From the NCBI GenBank assembly GCA_009363875.1, contig CM018688.1:53669001-53733000 (forward strand): 64,000 bases of DNA, written 5' to 3'. Below are positions 32,952 to 44,565 of the stretch, piece after piece. The position numbers were made by a program, and so were the translations under genes. Numbering within the stretch: the first letter of the stretch is position 1; each line of letters begins with the position of its first letter. This DNA comes from Mikania micrantha. Taxonomy: Eukaryota; Streptophyta; Magnoliopsida; Asterales; Asteraceae. The notes beneath the pieces are model-generated. The model was not told the DNA's origin. It worked only from the letters and a program-made list of their open reading frames with translations, and ran no database searches.

Positions 32952-35085
32952 TGTCACACCCCCACCTCTCGTCACCTCGTGTATGATCTGATTGAACCGG
33001 TTGCGGAAGCATAGTGGTGATGTCTCCGAGGTGAGGGGTGACTTACTTGAACCGATATCATAAGCACACAGATTAACTTAAAATAAATACAATACAGGGT
33101 TCCGTCATTACAATCAGTATCATAGTTTACAACTAAGTTTATTATACAACTGACTTATTTAATTACTAGTGTTTGAAGTGCTGCCTCACCGAGTGTCACT
33201 GTCTCCCTGCAAAAAGATTTAAGTTTGAAACGTCAGCACAAAGCTGGTGAGTTCGACAGTTCAATTTAAAACAATATGATATGATAAGCACGTTCTCAAA
33301 AGTTCAGTTCCGGATAACCATGGGACCCGTATCTAGTTCCTTTCTGACGTCTAGTCTGTCTCAAGATATTACCCGTCGGTACATATCTTAGTGCCTCATT
33401 ATCTTAATGTCTATCATACCATTAAGAAGTTCAGGAAACAGATAACAAACATTCACACAAGGGGAGATGCAATCCTCCCAGCGAATGGGGTGTCAACCAA
33501 TAGTACTATCAATGTTTTCTGTTCGGCCACACATGGGTTCACTAGATACAGTTCAGAAATGAGGACTTTCAGTTCCATGATAGAGTTCAGTTTACAGGCA
33601 AAATCCCATGAAATCCCACAAAATCACATGAAATCACACAGATATCATTGATGCATATCATATGTTCAGACAACAGTTTGCAGAGTTTCCCCGATGTTTA
33701 TAAAAGATTAAAAATAAAAGGGGTTGTACGAAACTCACCTGGTAGTATAGGTGTAGCAGAGTATCACCAAACTAATAGTACAGAGATGATTCTGCATTTA
33801 GTTATATTTAATAACTTATTTATGTTCTAGTTTACTGATTAGATCTTTCTGAACATTCAATGTCAAAGACATTGCTTAGTAAATCATCAACTCGATACTA
33901 ATTATGTAATTAATTAATTTAATGTTATATCATACAATGTATGATAATGTAGGAACCTACATTGCATTAGATTCCTAATACAAAGTTGATGACACTCTTG
34001 ATTAATCAGAATACTCTCTCTGATTAACTAGATAGTTAATGTTGTTGATTATGATACTGTAACAGTTTCTAGATAATTTAATGGCTTAGGAATGATAAAT
34101 CCTTGTTGTTGATTACCCAAATATCATGAAATATCACAATGTAGCATCAAAATAGGTGTAATAACCAAGTTTAACATACTAATCTGACTGTTATCATAAC
34201 ATCAGATAATCATTCCAATAAGTATGTTAATGATCGTGATTAGTTTGAAACACTTGGATTTAACCTTGCATTCTAAGGATTAATCCAACTATTCACCTAC
34301 ATTGTTATAATCAAATGGATTAAACCATTATAATCATGGGTATGGTTTCATGAAAACCGGGCATTATAACGGATCAAAACAAGGATTTAACCATTAAAAC
34401 TTCCTGTTCTTTGTTTATAATCAATCCTAGCCATCATCTAGGCAATAATCAACAATCCTAACTATGTTATTACGTTCAAAATCAAGATCTAATCAATCAG
34501 AATCAAACTAGAAGGTTTAAACGGATCATTACCTAATCAGACGGAGTTTTGCGGGTAAAATGACGATCAGAACTTGTAAAGACAATCCCTGGCACGATCG
34601 GTGACTTCTGGTGGCTTCAGATGTGAATTTAGATGGTAAAAGTGTGTGTTTGTTCGCCTGGAAATGAAGCAGAAACGAAGAAGAAGAAAATAAAATCTTC
34701 TTGCATGAAATCTGAAGAAACAGATCAAATCACTGCACCGCCACATCCGTCGCGTACCGCGACCAAAAGCCAAAAGAGGCTTCGCGTACCGCGAAGTTTT
34801 TCGGGAATTTCAGATATTTTGCAACCATCGCGTACCGCGGAGGATTCTCAATCCCTTCATCGCGTACTGCGATGGGTCCAGTCGACCAACACTTAATGAT
34901 TTTTTTTCGTTTTTCGATTCCGGGCAATTCAGGACTCCGTTCTGTGCACGGTTTTCACCCACGTTCATCATTTCTCGCCTACTATCAATCTGTAACAATT
35001 ACAAGTATTAGAACAACGTGGATTTCTAGAACGGTCAAATGTGCCCACGTCATTGATGACGTAATTCTCGTATGCAACTGTCACA
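32952..35085 (-). repeat. Element C 3' LTR (2134 bp)
   Basis: On the minus strand TGTGACAGTTGC ... GGGGGTGTGACA. It contains a cluster of four small palindromes around CGCGGTACGCG (34749-34874). Exactly the same length as 40784-42917. Confidence 0.94.
34749..34874 (-). repeat. CGCGGTACGCG hairpin cluster in element C 3' LTR
   Basis: Four short palindromes in about 125 bp: TCGCGTACCGCGA, TTCGCGTACCGCGAA, CGCGTACCGCG and CATCGCGTACTGCGATG. Flanking bases differ but stay complementary (T-A, TT-AA, CAT-ATG), so each is a small hairpin. Copy in the other LTR: 42582-42707. Confidence 0.75.
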
Positions 35086-35100
35086 GTCTCCTCCTGTTAG
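35086..35100 (-). other. Polypurine tract of element C
   Basis: On the minus strand CTAACAGGAGGAGAC directly precedes the 3' LTR, like the CTAACAAGGGGAGAC of element A. Confidence 0.85.
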
Positions 35101-35148
35101 AGAAATTTCGTCCCGAAATTTAGTGAAGACTTACATTATGACAATCAT

Positions 35149-37047
35149 TTATGAGAATAGATGTGGATACTTTGATTTCATTTGATCTTCACGTTCCCAA
35201 GTATATTCAGGTCCACGTTGCGAGTTCCATCGCACTTTAACGATTGGTATGCGACTACGTTTTAACACTTTCGTTTCTCGATCCATTACCTCTACTGGTT
35301 CTTCACTGAACTGAAGTTTTTCATCGACATGAATCTCTTCTAGAGGTACGATCAATGATTCATCAGTTAAGCACTTCTTCAGATTGGATACATGAAAGAC
35401 ATCGTGGATGTTACTAAGTTCAAGAGGTAATTCAAGTCTGTAGGCTACTGATCCAATTCGTTCAAGAATTTTGAATGGCCCTACAAATCTTGGTGAAAGT
35501 TTACCTCTCTTTCCGAATCTAAAAATGCCTTTCCAAGGTGACACTTTTAACATTACCCGATCACCTGCTTGAAATTCGAGTGGTCTACGGCGATTATCAG
35601 CATAACTCTTTTGACGATCGCGAGCAGCTTTGATTCGTTCCTGAATGAGTGCGATCTTATCAGTTGTTTCTTGAATAAATTCTGGGCCTATGATTTGGTT
35701 TTCACCTACTTCTGACCAACATATAGGTGATCTACACTTGCGTCCATAAAGTGCTTCGAATGGAGCGCATTGAATACTGGTATGGTAGCTGTTATTGTAG
35801 GAGAATTCAACAAGTGGGAGATGAATATCCCAGCTACCTCCAAAATAAATTACACAGCTTCTGAGCATGTCTTCAAGAGTTTGATTTGTTTGTTCTGTCT
35901 GCCCGTCTGTTTGTGGATGATAAGCTGTGCTCATATTGATTTGCGTGCCCAGAGCATTCTGAAGAGTTTGCCAAAATCGTGACATGAATCGACTATCCCT
36001 GTCAGAAATGATAGAGATCGGTACTCCATGTCGAGACACAATCTCATTAACATAGAGTTTAGCGAGTCGATTCATAGAATAATCTTCTCGGATGGGTAAG
36101 AAATGCGCAGATTTCGTAAGGCGATCAACGATAACCCATATAGAGTCATGATTACGTGATGTTCTGGGTAATTTAGTAATGAAATCCATAGAGATCTGAT
36201 CCCATTTCCACATGGGAATCTCAGGTTGTTGCAATAACCCAGAAGGTCGTTGATGTTCAGCCTTAACTTTAAGACATGTTAGACATCGATCCACGTATTC
36301 CGCTATGTGTTTCTTCATTCCAGGCCACCAGTAAAAGTCTTTAAGATCTTTATACATTTTATCAGCACCTGGATGAATAGAATACCTGGATTTATGAGCC
36401 TCATTCAAGATAATAGTTCGAGAGTTACCGAATAGGGGAACCCACATTCGGTCTTTGAAATACAACAGTCCATCGTCTTTGGTATCGAGTTTCTTATCTA
36501 ATCCTCTTAGTCCCTCAGCAGAAGAGTTCGTTGCTTGTAAAGCTTGTTGCTGAGCTTCTTTGATCTGAGGAATCAGACTGGTTTGAATAGTCATACCTAA
36601 TGCTTTCACAAGTAAAGGCTTGACTCGTTCCTTGCGACTTAAAGCATCAGCTACAACATTTGCTTTGCCTGGGTGATAACGAATCTCACAGTCGTAATCG
36701 TTCAACAGTTCAACCCATCGCCTTTGTCGCATATTCAGCATTTTCTGATCTAGAATATGTTGAAGACTTTTATGATCAGTGTATATAATACACTTAGTTC
36801 CGTATAGATAATGTCTCCAAATCTTGAGTGCAAACACCACTGCACCAAGTTCTAGATCATGAGTAGTATAGTTCTTCTCATGTACTTTCAACTGCCGAGA
36901 AGCATAAGCAATCACCTTATCGTTTTGCATTAAAACACACCCAAGACCTTGACGAGAAGCATCACAGTACACTGCGAAATTATCAGTACCTTCCGGTAAT
37001 GCCAAGATAGGTGCGTTGCAGATTTTGTGTTTCAACAGTTGGAACAC
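35149..37047 (-). CDS. pol: Element C RNase H and integrase, 632-aa frame
   Basis: Opens with LPEGTDNFAVYCDASRQGLG (RNase H), then TDHKSLQHIL. The integrase zinc domain (HPGADKMY ... CLTCLKVKAEHQ) and core acids (DFITKLP, SDRDSRF, DGQTEQT) follow, then the GPY/F segment (FVGPFKI) and a chromodomain-like tail ending KSKYPHLFS. Intact over its length but separated from RT by stops near 37050. Confidence 0.92.
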   Translation of the reverse strand: MFQLLKHKICNAPILALPEGTDNFAVYCDASRQGLGCVLMQNDKVIAYASRQLKVHEKNYTTHDLELGAVVFALKIWRHYLYGTKCIIYTDHKSLQHILDQKMLNMRQRRWVELLNDYDCEIRYHPGKANVVADALSRKERVKPLLVKALGMTIQTSLIPQIKEAQQQALQATNSSAEGLRGLDKKLDTKDDGLLYFKDRMWVPLFGNSRTIILNEAHKSRYSIHPGADKMYKDLKDFYWWPGMKKHIAEYVDRCLTCLKVKAEHQRPSGLLQQPEIPMWKWDQISMDFITKLPRTSRNHDSIWVIVDRLTKSAHFLPIREDYSMNRLAKLYVNEIVSRHGVPISIISDRDSRFMSRFWQTLQNALGTQINMSTAYHPQTDGQTEQTNQTLEDMLRSCVIYFGGSWDIHLPLVEFSYNNSYHTSIQCAPFEALYGRKCRSPICWSEVGENQIIGPEFIQETTDKIALIQERIKAARDRQKSYADNRRRPLEFQAGDRVMLKVSPWKGIFRFGKRGKLSPRFVGPFKILERIGSVAYRLELPLELSNIHDVFHVSNLKKCLTDESLIVPLEEIHVDEKLQFSEEPVEVMDRETKVLKRSRIPIVKVRWNSQRGPEYTWEREDQMKSKYPHLFS

Positions 37048-37056
37048 CTCCTCCTG

Positions 37057-37350
37057 TTAGGAATCCCATATAAACGGTTGATTCTTTTGGGTCAATGTGG
37101 TGAGTGGCAAGGCTATTTTTAAAAAGTCCTTGATAAATTGGCGATAATAACCTGCCAACCCCAAGAATTGACGTATTTCAGTCGGGGTTCGTGGTGTCTC
37201 CCATTGTTTCAGAGCCTTGGTCTTACTGGGATCTACTTGAATACCGTTTTCATTCACTACATGCCCAAGAAATTGAACTTCTCGTAACCAAAACTCACAC
37301 TTGGAGAATTTGGCATATAGCTTCTCGCGTGACCAAAGTTCTATGATCAA
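37057..37350 (-). pseudogene. pol: Element C RT thumb/connection fragment
   Basis: Reads KLYAKFSKCEFWLREVQFLG, then GLAGYYRQFIKDF and a stop after PFIWDS. Continuation of the RT at 37387-37797, from which it is separated by a shift, and of the RNase H frame at 37047. Confidence 0.88.
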
Positions 37351-37386
37351 TTTCAGGTGTTGAGCATGTTTTTATAGGTTCAGAGA

Positions 37387-37797
37387 CTAAATGAGAATAT
37401 CATCAATAAACACAATTACAAACTTATCCAAATAAGGCCTACAAACTAGATTCATTATATTCATGAAAACTGCAGGTATATTTGTTAATCCAAACGGCAT
37501 TACTAAAAATTCGTAATGTCCGTATCGAGTTCTGAAAGCAGTTTTAGGAACATCATCATCATGAATTTGTAACTGATGATATTCGGATCTTAAATCGATT
37601 TTTGAAAAACAAGTAGCGCCTTGTAGTTGATCAAACAGATCATCTATACGAGGCAATGGATAACGATTTTTGATTGTCAGTTTATTGAGTTCACTGTAGT
37701 CAATGCATATCCTGAATGAACCATCTTTCTTTTTCATAAAAAGAATTGGTATGTCACCGGGTGAGAAACTAGATCTGATAATACCTTTATGTAACAC
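37387..37797 (-). pseudogene. pol: Element C RT palm fragment
   Basis: Starts GIIRSSFSPGDIPILFMKKK and ends with the catalytic FVIVFIDDILI before a stop. The N-terminal part of RT is missing, consistent with a deletion joined to the protease remnant near 37980. Confidence 0.88.
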
Positions 37798-37799
37798 TT

Positions 37800-38043
37800 C
37801 CTAGTCAGTTTAAAAGTTCTCACATTTCAGAAAGTACTAGAAGATCAGGAGCTTGTATCAAGTTACTATTAACAAATTTAAGGCACCCCATTTATCTAAG
37901 TACGTAGCAGATAATGCAAGTAAAATGATCATACTGGGAAGGTAAAATTCTTATCTATCCCCATATTAGCAATTATATTGATTGTTAGGAAGAAACGTAC
38001 CAGTGACAATGTTTGCATCATGCCTTGCCTTCGTTGCAACAAT
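37800..38043 (-). other. Protease deletion scar in element C
   Basis: After the zinc knuckle the minus strand keeps only DANIVTGTF and a few more protease residues (about 37975-38025), then unrelated AT-rich sequence with stops. The DSGAD-type active site and the rest of protease, present in elements A and D, are absent. Confidence 0.75.
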
Positions 38044-38565
38044 CTAAGAAGCTCTTCTCCTAGCTTCATTCCTCTGATTATTGTTATTGTTGTTTGGACA
38101 GTTTCTCATGAAATGATCGGGACTTCCACACCTGAAACACGTTCGGTTTGCTTGAGTAGTTTGTCGTGGTTCTTGGTTGGATTGACGAGCAGGAAAGTTA
38201 CAGTATTTGGCGTAGTGTCCAATTCGATTACAGTTTGTACATTCAGGACATAGTCCTGTGTGATGATAAGGACACTTATTACATTTGGGCGCCTGCCCAG
38301 TATATCCTTTCCTTTCTGGAAGAGCCGCACCATACTTTTTCACAGTTTGTTTGCTTCGGCTAGTCTCAGTCGGAGCTTTTGTTTTGTTTTTCTGAAACAT
38401 CTTCCTTTTTGTTCCTCTTGTGTTACTAGGTGCCTTGATTTTAGTACCGCTAGAACTTTCCTCATCTATCATTGTTAGGGTACCGTTTCTTATTGCCTCA
38501 TCAGTATACCTATTGGCTAAAATAATGGTATATTCTAAAGTTGTAATTTTTGCAGCAGCTACCAT
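38044..38565 (-). CDS. gag: Element C Gag C-terminal part with zinc knuckle
   Basis: Contains a CX2CX4H-like motif CNRIGHYAKYC region and a clear knuckle CFRCGSPDHFMRNC, then an Asn-rich tail. In the same frame as 38575-39411, separated only by the TAA at 38575-38577. Confidence 0.85.
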   Translation of the reverse strand: MVAAAKITTLEYTIILANRYTDEAIRNGTLTMIDEESSSGTKIKAPSNTRGTKRKMFQKNKTKAPTETSRSKQTVKKYGAALPERKGYTGQAPKCNKCPYHHTGLCPECTNCNRIGHYAKYCNFPARQSNQEPRQTTQANRTCFRCGSPDHFMRNCPNNNNNNQRNEARRRAS

Positions 38566-38574
38566 TTCTCGAAT

Positions 38575-39411
38575 TTAAGGAACCAAACCTTGAATATACT
38601 TTTCTACTAAAACTAGCTCAGTAGGAAACATGTCAGGAAATAGACATGTGAGTTCATGAAATCGTTCCGTATATCTCCAACACTTCGTACCTATCATTGA
38701 AAGATTCAAGAACTCTTCTTGTAGTTTCATGATTTCGATGGCCGGGCAATATTTTGAAATTATCAAAGTTTTAAACTCCTTCCAACCCATTACATCAACA
38801 GTGGCCGTACCCAATAATCTTTCTTGGGTATTCCACCATATCAAAGCCGAGTCCTTAAGAGAACAAGTAGCATATGTTACTTTGTGCTCTTCTAAACACT
38901 GGCTGATTTGAAGTTTTGTTTCCATCTCTTTGATCCATTTTAACAACCACTCAACTCCTTCCTTTCCAGTAAAATCGGGAGGATTATAAGTTTTAAAGTA
39001 GTTGTATGTACATCCATGTGGTGGAGAATCTAAAGCTGTTATATTCATACTGGTGGTAGTATAAGTTTCTGTGTTCTTGTCAGTAATATTGCGCTCTATA
39101 TGGCTTCCACGAGAGCTAGAAGCTATGTTCTGCTGATATTGAGCTAACATACCTGGAATAACTGCCACCAGTTGCTCATTTACAATTCGAGCTATCATTG
39201 CTTCATTTAGTTCAGCTCCACTAGCAGCCGTAGGTGGAATCGTATTCGTTTCAACATTCACGGGTGGAGCCTTGTTTGTTTCCGAATTGACACGTGGATC
39301 CAGATTTGATTCCACGTTCACAGGTTGGACTTGATTCAGTTCAGGGTTAGTAACGTTCTTGGTAGCTTTCTTAGCTGGTCGACCTCTTTTAGGAGCCATT
39401 GTTCTGCCCAT
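38575..39411 (-). CDS. gag: Element C Gag N-terminal part (278 aa, ends at nonsense codon)
   Basis: Starts MGRTMAPKRGRPAKKATKN, a basic AT-hook-like start (GRP), then repeated NxETN/PPVNVET segments. The Gag core follows (PPDFTGKEGVEWLLKWIKEME, WWNTQERLLG, LIISKYCPAIE). Terminated by a single in-frame TAA; the next frame continues in phase. Confidence 0.87.
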   Translation of the reverse strand: MGRTMAPKRGRPAKKATKNVTNPELNQVQPVNVESNLDPRVNSETNKAPPVNVETNTIPPTAASGAELNEAMIARIVNEQLVAVIPGMLAQYQQNIASSSRGSHIERNITDKNTETYTTTSMNITALDSPPHGCTYNYFKTYNPPDFTGKEGVEWLLKWIKEMETKLQISQCLEEHKVTYATCSLKDSALIWWNTQERLLGTATVDVMGWKEFKTLIISKYCPAIEIMKLQEEFLNLSMIGTKCWRYTERFHELTCLFPDMFPTELVLVEKYIQGLVP

Positions 39412-40767
39412 ATGCAGACAAACTCAGGTCAATTCAGAAACATAAGGATATAACCCGTTCGATCACATAATTTCAATCATATTCAGATACACTGAAGTTT
39501 TATGTTGAAATGTAATTATAAGGAAATATAGTATAACTACATTGATATAGTTCAGACATGTTCTCAGCACACAAAGATCACACAAATGTTCGTAGTTATA
39601 CTTAGTCCTGTTAATTCAAAAACATGTTAAATTATTACACAGCTCACAGTACTGTGATATAAATATGTTATTACCCATGTTTTTGTTATATTAACATACA
39701 GGACACTGATAAGTTCTCACACAAAAATGCTCACACACAAAAATGTTCGCCTACAAGTCTTTAATACGTTGCCATGCCGGCAATAGATATGTTCTCGTAC
39801 ATAAATGTTCTCATATTCTTGTACAAAAATGTTCTCATACAGTAATGTTCTCACATAGTTCTCTTTTATTATCTAGTTATAGTTCATACAAGTTTGATAT
39901 TAATATATAGTTCATACATTCACACACATGGTATTCAAAGATGATACCGTATCTAGAACATTCACCTGCTTCATAAGAAACATGTATGACATAAGTATCT
40001 CTAATATGGTAATACCAATGCTCTTTAGAATAATACGGGACCGCTGTATCTCATGGCGTATAGTCTGTAGATCCTAGCTAACCTGCTAAAGTTGTTCTCA
40101 TAGCTCCGCCTGGTGGGAGGATTCTCTCAACTCATGAGTAATGTTAAGCACATCTCTCGGTGTCAGCTGTCATCGTGGGGGAAGACCGGTAGTCTTGAGA
40201 GCTTGACCTCACATGTGTCGAAGTAAATCACATGCCTGAATCCTCTGAAGTGATGAACTCTGCCTCTTCCCTTCATAAGCATTCCTACCCGGTTCTTAAG
40301 AATGTCCGGGTGAAGCAATTAGTGCATGTGGTGATAACGTAGCTGGTACATGTGGTACAGACTGGGAAGTAGCCAACGATGCTTCCGATGAATCGAAATC
40401 CGAGCTCAAACTAGTGCGAGGAGTATCACCAATTATCACGTATGAAAATATCTGATCAGTATCATGGAATAAATATTGAATAATAAAATTCAACATAACC
40501 ATGATATGATGTCTCTTCCTATCTCAAAGCACCTAATCGTCCTTATAGTTATTATTGTTTGCTTGCATTGAACTTCACTAGAACGCACACGTGTTGCGAA
40601 TTTCAGTTATGCTGGCCACTCATAACTGGAATTCGTACCACCTGATTATCCTGGCTTAATTCAAAACAAGTTTTGTTCGTTATTTACGTTCGGTGCTCTC
40701 AGTGTCACTATACGAGCCTATGGTTATAGTCTAGGTCTCTAAGTCAACCTAATTCTCTATAACCTGT
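39412..40767 (-). other. Element C leader
   Basis: About 1.36 kb between PBS and gag with no convincing gene. About 39700-39860 has a loose tandem of TTCTCACACAAAAATG-like units. A 68-aa minus-strand frame at 40296-40502 has no recognisable features. Confidence 0.6.
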
Positions 40768-40780
40768 GGCTCTGATACCA
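40768..40780 (-). other. Primer binding site, tRNA-iMet type, element C
   Basis: GGCTCTGATACCA on the plus strand is TGGTATCAGAGCC on the element's sense strand, three bases from the LTR. Confidence 0.93.
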
Positions 40781-40783
40781 TCC

Positions 40784-42917
40784 TGTCACACCCCCACCTC
40801 TCGTCACCTCGTGTATGATCTGACTGAACCGGTCGCGGAAGCATAGTGGTGATGTCTCCGAGGTGAGGGGTGACTTACTTGAACCGATATCATAAGCACA
40901 CAGATTAACTTAAAATAAATACAATACAGGGTTCCGTCATTACAATCAGTATCATAGTTTACAACTAAGTTTATTATACAACTGACTTATTTAATTACTA
41001 GTGTTTGAAGTGCTGCCTCACCGAGTGTCACTGTCTCCCTGCAAAAAGATTTAAGTTTGAAACGTCAGCACGAAGCTGGTGAGTTCGACAGTTCAATTTA
41101 AAACAATATGATATGATAAGCACGTTCTCAAAAGTTCAGTTCCGGATAACCATGGGACCCGTATCTAGTTCCTTTCTGACGTCTAGTCTGTCTCAAGATA
41201 TTACCCGTCGGTACATATCTTAGTGCCTCATTATCTTAATGTCTATCATACCATTAAGAAGTTCAGGAAACAGATAACAAACATTCACACAAGGGGAGAT
41301 GCAATCCTCCCAGCGAATGGGGTGTCAACCAATAGTACTATCAATGTTTTCTGTTCGGCCACACATGGGTTCACTAGATACAGTTCAGAAATGAGGACTT
41401 TCAGTTCCATGATAGAGTTCAGTCTACAGGCAAAATCCCATGAAATCCCACAAAATCACATGAAATCACACAGATATCATTGATGCATATCATATGTTCA
41501 GACAACAGTTTGCAGAGTTTCCACGATGTTTATAAAAGATTAAAAATAAAAGGGGTTGTACGAAACTCACCTGGTAGTATAGGTGTAGCAGAGTATCACC
41601 AAACTAATAGTACAGAGATGATTCTGCATTTGGTTATATTTAATAAGTTATTTATGTTCTAGTTTACTGATTAGATCTTTCTGAACATTCAATGTCAAAG
41701 ACATTGCTTAGTAAATCATCAACTCGATAGTAATTATGTAATTAATTAATTTAATGTTATATCATACAATGTATGATAATGTAGGAACCTACATTGCATT
41801 AGATTCCTAATACAAAGTTGATGACACTCTTGATTAATCAGAATACTCTCTCTGATTAACTAGATAGTTAATGTTGTTGATTATGATACTGTAACAGTTT
41901 CTAGATAATTTAATGGCTTAGGAATGATAAATCCTTGTTGTTGATTACCCAAATATCATGAAATATCACAATGTAGCATCAAAATAGGTGTAATAACCAA
42001 GTTTAACATACTAATCTGACTGTTATCATAACATCAGATAATCATTCCAATAAGTATGTTAATGATCGTGATTAGTTTCAAACACTTGGATTTAACCTTG
42101 CATTTTAAGGATTAATCCAACTAATCACCTACATTGTTATAATCAAATGGATTAAACCATTATAATCATGGGTATGGTTTCATGAAAACCGGGCATTATA
42201 ACGGATCAAAACAAGGATTTAACCGTTAAAACTTCCTGTTCTTTGTTTATAATCAATCCTAGCCATCATCTAGGCAATAATCAACAATCCTAACTATGTT
42301 ATTACGTTCAAAATCAAGATCTAATCAATCAGAATCAAACTAGAAGGTTTAAACGGATCATTACCTAATCAGACGGAGTTTTGCGGGTAAAATGACGATC
42401 AGAACTTGTAAAGACGATCCCTGGAACGATCGGTGACTTCTGGTGGCTTTAGATGTGAATTTAGATGGTAAAAGTGTGTGTTTGTTCGCCTGGAAATGAA
42501 GCAGAAACGAAGAAGAAGAAAATAAAATCTTCTTGCATGAAATCTGATGAAACAGATCAAATCACTGCATCACCACATCCGTCGCGTACCGCGACCAAAA
42601 GCCAAAAGAGGCTTCGCGTACCGCGAAGTTTTTCGGGAATTTCAGATATTTTGCAACCATCGCGTACCGCGGAGGATTCTCAATCCCTTCATCGCGTACT
42701 GCGATGGGTCCAGTCGACCAACACTTAATGATTTTTCTTCGTTTTTCGATTCCGGGCAATTCAGGACTTCGTTCTGTGCACGGTTTTCACCCACGTTCAT
42801 CATTTCTCGCCTACTATCAATCTGTAACAATTACAAGTATTAGAACAACGTGGATTTCTAGAACGGTCAAATGTGCCCACGTCATTGATGACGTAATTCT
42901 CGTATGCAACTGTCACA
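40784..42917 (-). repeat. Element C 5' LTR (2134 bp)
   Basis: Pair of 32952-35085, with the hairpin cluster at 42582-42707. Ends CTGTCACA on the plus strand next to the right duplication. Confidence 0.94.
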
Positions 42918-42922
42918 TCTTC
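42918..42922. repeat. Target-site duplication TCTTC of element C, right
   Basis: Second copy of 32947-32951. Confidence 0.92.
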
Positions 42923-43838
42923 CAAGCATACTTTCAAACTCATATGAAACAAAACTCCTATCAGCACCAGAATCAAATAAGACAGATGCATAAGAGTTGT
43001 TAATCAGAAATGTACCATTAACCTCATCCTGGTTGGCTTGAGCTGCCGGAGTGTTCAGTTGAAAAGCTTTGCCTCTTGCCATCCTCTGATTGTTTTCGGT
43101 CAATCTCGGGCACTGGTTTCTGAAATGACCCACTTCACCGCACTCATAATAGGCTCTTGCCTGTACAGGCACCTGGTGAACGGGTACAGCTTGAATAGGT
43201 TGTGCGTGTGGAGCTGACAGTACAAGCGGTGCAGGTTGCATCATTTGTGCTTGCGGTGCACTCCGACACACATTCGCAAAATGGCCATACTTGCCACAGT
43301 TGTTGCAAATGCGACATGGCAAGTTAGGTGCATGATGATATCTGCAAGTATTACATTGCGGATTTGCTCCAAAATTCCTGGTGTTGGAATTATTGGAGGA
43401 TTGTTGAGTGACAGGAGTAGTAACAGCATAACTCCTGGTCATCCGCTTTCTGTTGCTACTTTTGGATGAACTAACTACCTCAGTCTTGACTTCGGTTTTA
43501 GTTTCCTTTGCAGCAGTCTTCACTTCAGTCTTCTTTGTTCCCTTTCTTGTGAGAGTTCCAGCCTTCACATGATTATCAGTTAAAGTTGCAGACAGGCGGA
43601 TTGCAGCTTCTAGTGTGGTAGGGTTGCTACCATAGACAGTGTCTTGTATCTGCATGGGTAGACCACCTATATATTTCTCAATCGCTCTCTCCAATGGTGT
43701 CACCAGATGAGGTACTAGCAGACTATACTCATGAAAGCGAGAATTGTAGATTAAATTCTCACTGCTGTCTTGTTTGAGTACCCAGAACTCCGTTTCCAGT
43801 TTCCTTATCTCATTGCGAGGACAAAATTCAGTGGTCAT
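42918..43838 (-). pseudogene. gag: Element D Gag C-terminal half, zinc knuckles and protease start
   Basis: Reads MTTEFCPRNEIRKLETEFW, a Lys/Thr-rich linker, then CNNCGKYGHFANVC and a second knuckle whose first Cys is Tyr (YYECGEVGHFRNQC). The protease start follows with active site LFDSGADRSF. It stops where element C is inserted. About 43838 upstream the frame is lost (see next entry). Confidence 0.88.
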
Positions 43839-43887
43839 CAGGTTCTTGAACTCAGTCCATGTCAGTGCTAGAGCAGCATCAACTCCC

Positions 43888-44229
43888 CTAGTTCGCTTTT
43901 CGCCATTCCACCAAGTTCACCTTCAAATTTTCTGGGCAGTCACTGTTGATGAAGGTGTTTTCAATACTCTCAAACCACTGTAGCAGACCGGTGGCTCCCT
44001 CAGATCCCGTAAACTTTAACAGATTAAAGGAGTTAAAGTGTTTGAACGTGCAAACTGGTGGGTTTGCACCACCTCTGTTCTGATTGAGAGTCTGATTGGC
44101 TTGATTCAGTTGAGTCACCAATCCAGTAATGAGGTTTGCTAACTCTTGTATGCCAGAGTTGGCATTACCGTTGTTAGCACCATCAGCGTTACTGTTTGTA
44201 TCATCCTCGTTGTGACGGCATGGTGGCAT
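43888..44229 (-). pseudogene. gag: Element D Gag N-terminal half
   Basis: MPPCRHNEDDTNSNADG, a QLNQANQTLNQ helix and the Gag core TFKHFNSFNLLKFTG and LLQWFESIENTF. Just after CPENLKV a short segment found in relatives is missing, and the frame shifts. In another phase the strand continues with a WWNG-type Gag segment into the 43838 frame. Confidence 0.85.
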
Positions 44230-44486
44230 GTTTCTGAAGAGATTAGAAACATGTTACTACCGTTTACAACGTAAGTCATACAAACTATGGTCAAATGAGT
44301 TCATTACAACAGTTAGGATTACATATAGGAACTATATTTTTCTCCTATCTATCATTAAACTCATAAATAAGTAGTAATTCCTTAACATTATACTAAGGCA
44401 TCCTAGTTGGTCATATCTAATATTAACTAAGTATTCCTAAGTTTTAAATATTTTCCACCCTATACTAACACTGACAACCTCCCGAT

Positions 44487-44565
44487 GCAGTGCAACAAGC
44501 TTATATATAGTGCATACGTAGACTTGACCGCAATCGCATCAGCCGCCCCACCACCGTTGCATTGC
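44487..44565 (-). ncRNA. Structured module D-i (leader)
   Basis: Outer arms GCAGTGCAAC (44487-44496) and GTTGCATTGC (44556-44565) are complementary in nine of ten positions. Sense-strand core contains GGTGG, GGCTGATG, loop TGCG closed by GAT/GTC, and CTACGTATGCAC. Confidence 0.55.

Larger units (their letters stand above)
32952..42917 (-). mobile_element. Element C: minus-strand Ty3 element lacking most of its protease, nested in D
   Basis: Two 2134-bp LTRs, a PBS and PPT in the proper places and a perfect 5-bp duplication TCTTC. The internal region (35086-40783) reads on the minus strand: leader, gag, zinc knuckle, a deletion over protease and early RT, then RT, RNase H and integrase. The LTRs differ at roughly 20 sites by eye, about 1%, so it is older than element A but still young. 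Confidence 0.94.

Noticed and set aside
33391..33830. Short plus-strand frames repeated at 41223-41662
   Set aside because: They are the two LTRs of element C read antisense; no protein-like features.
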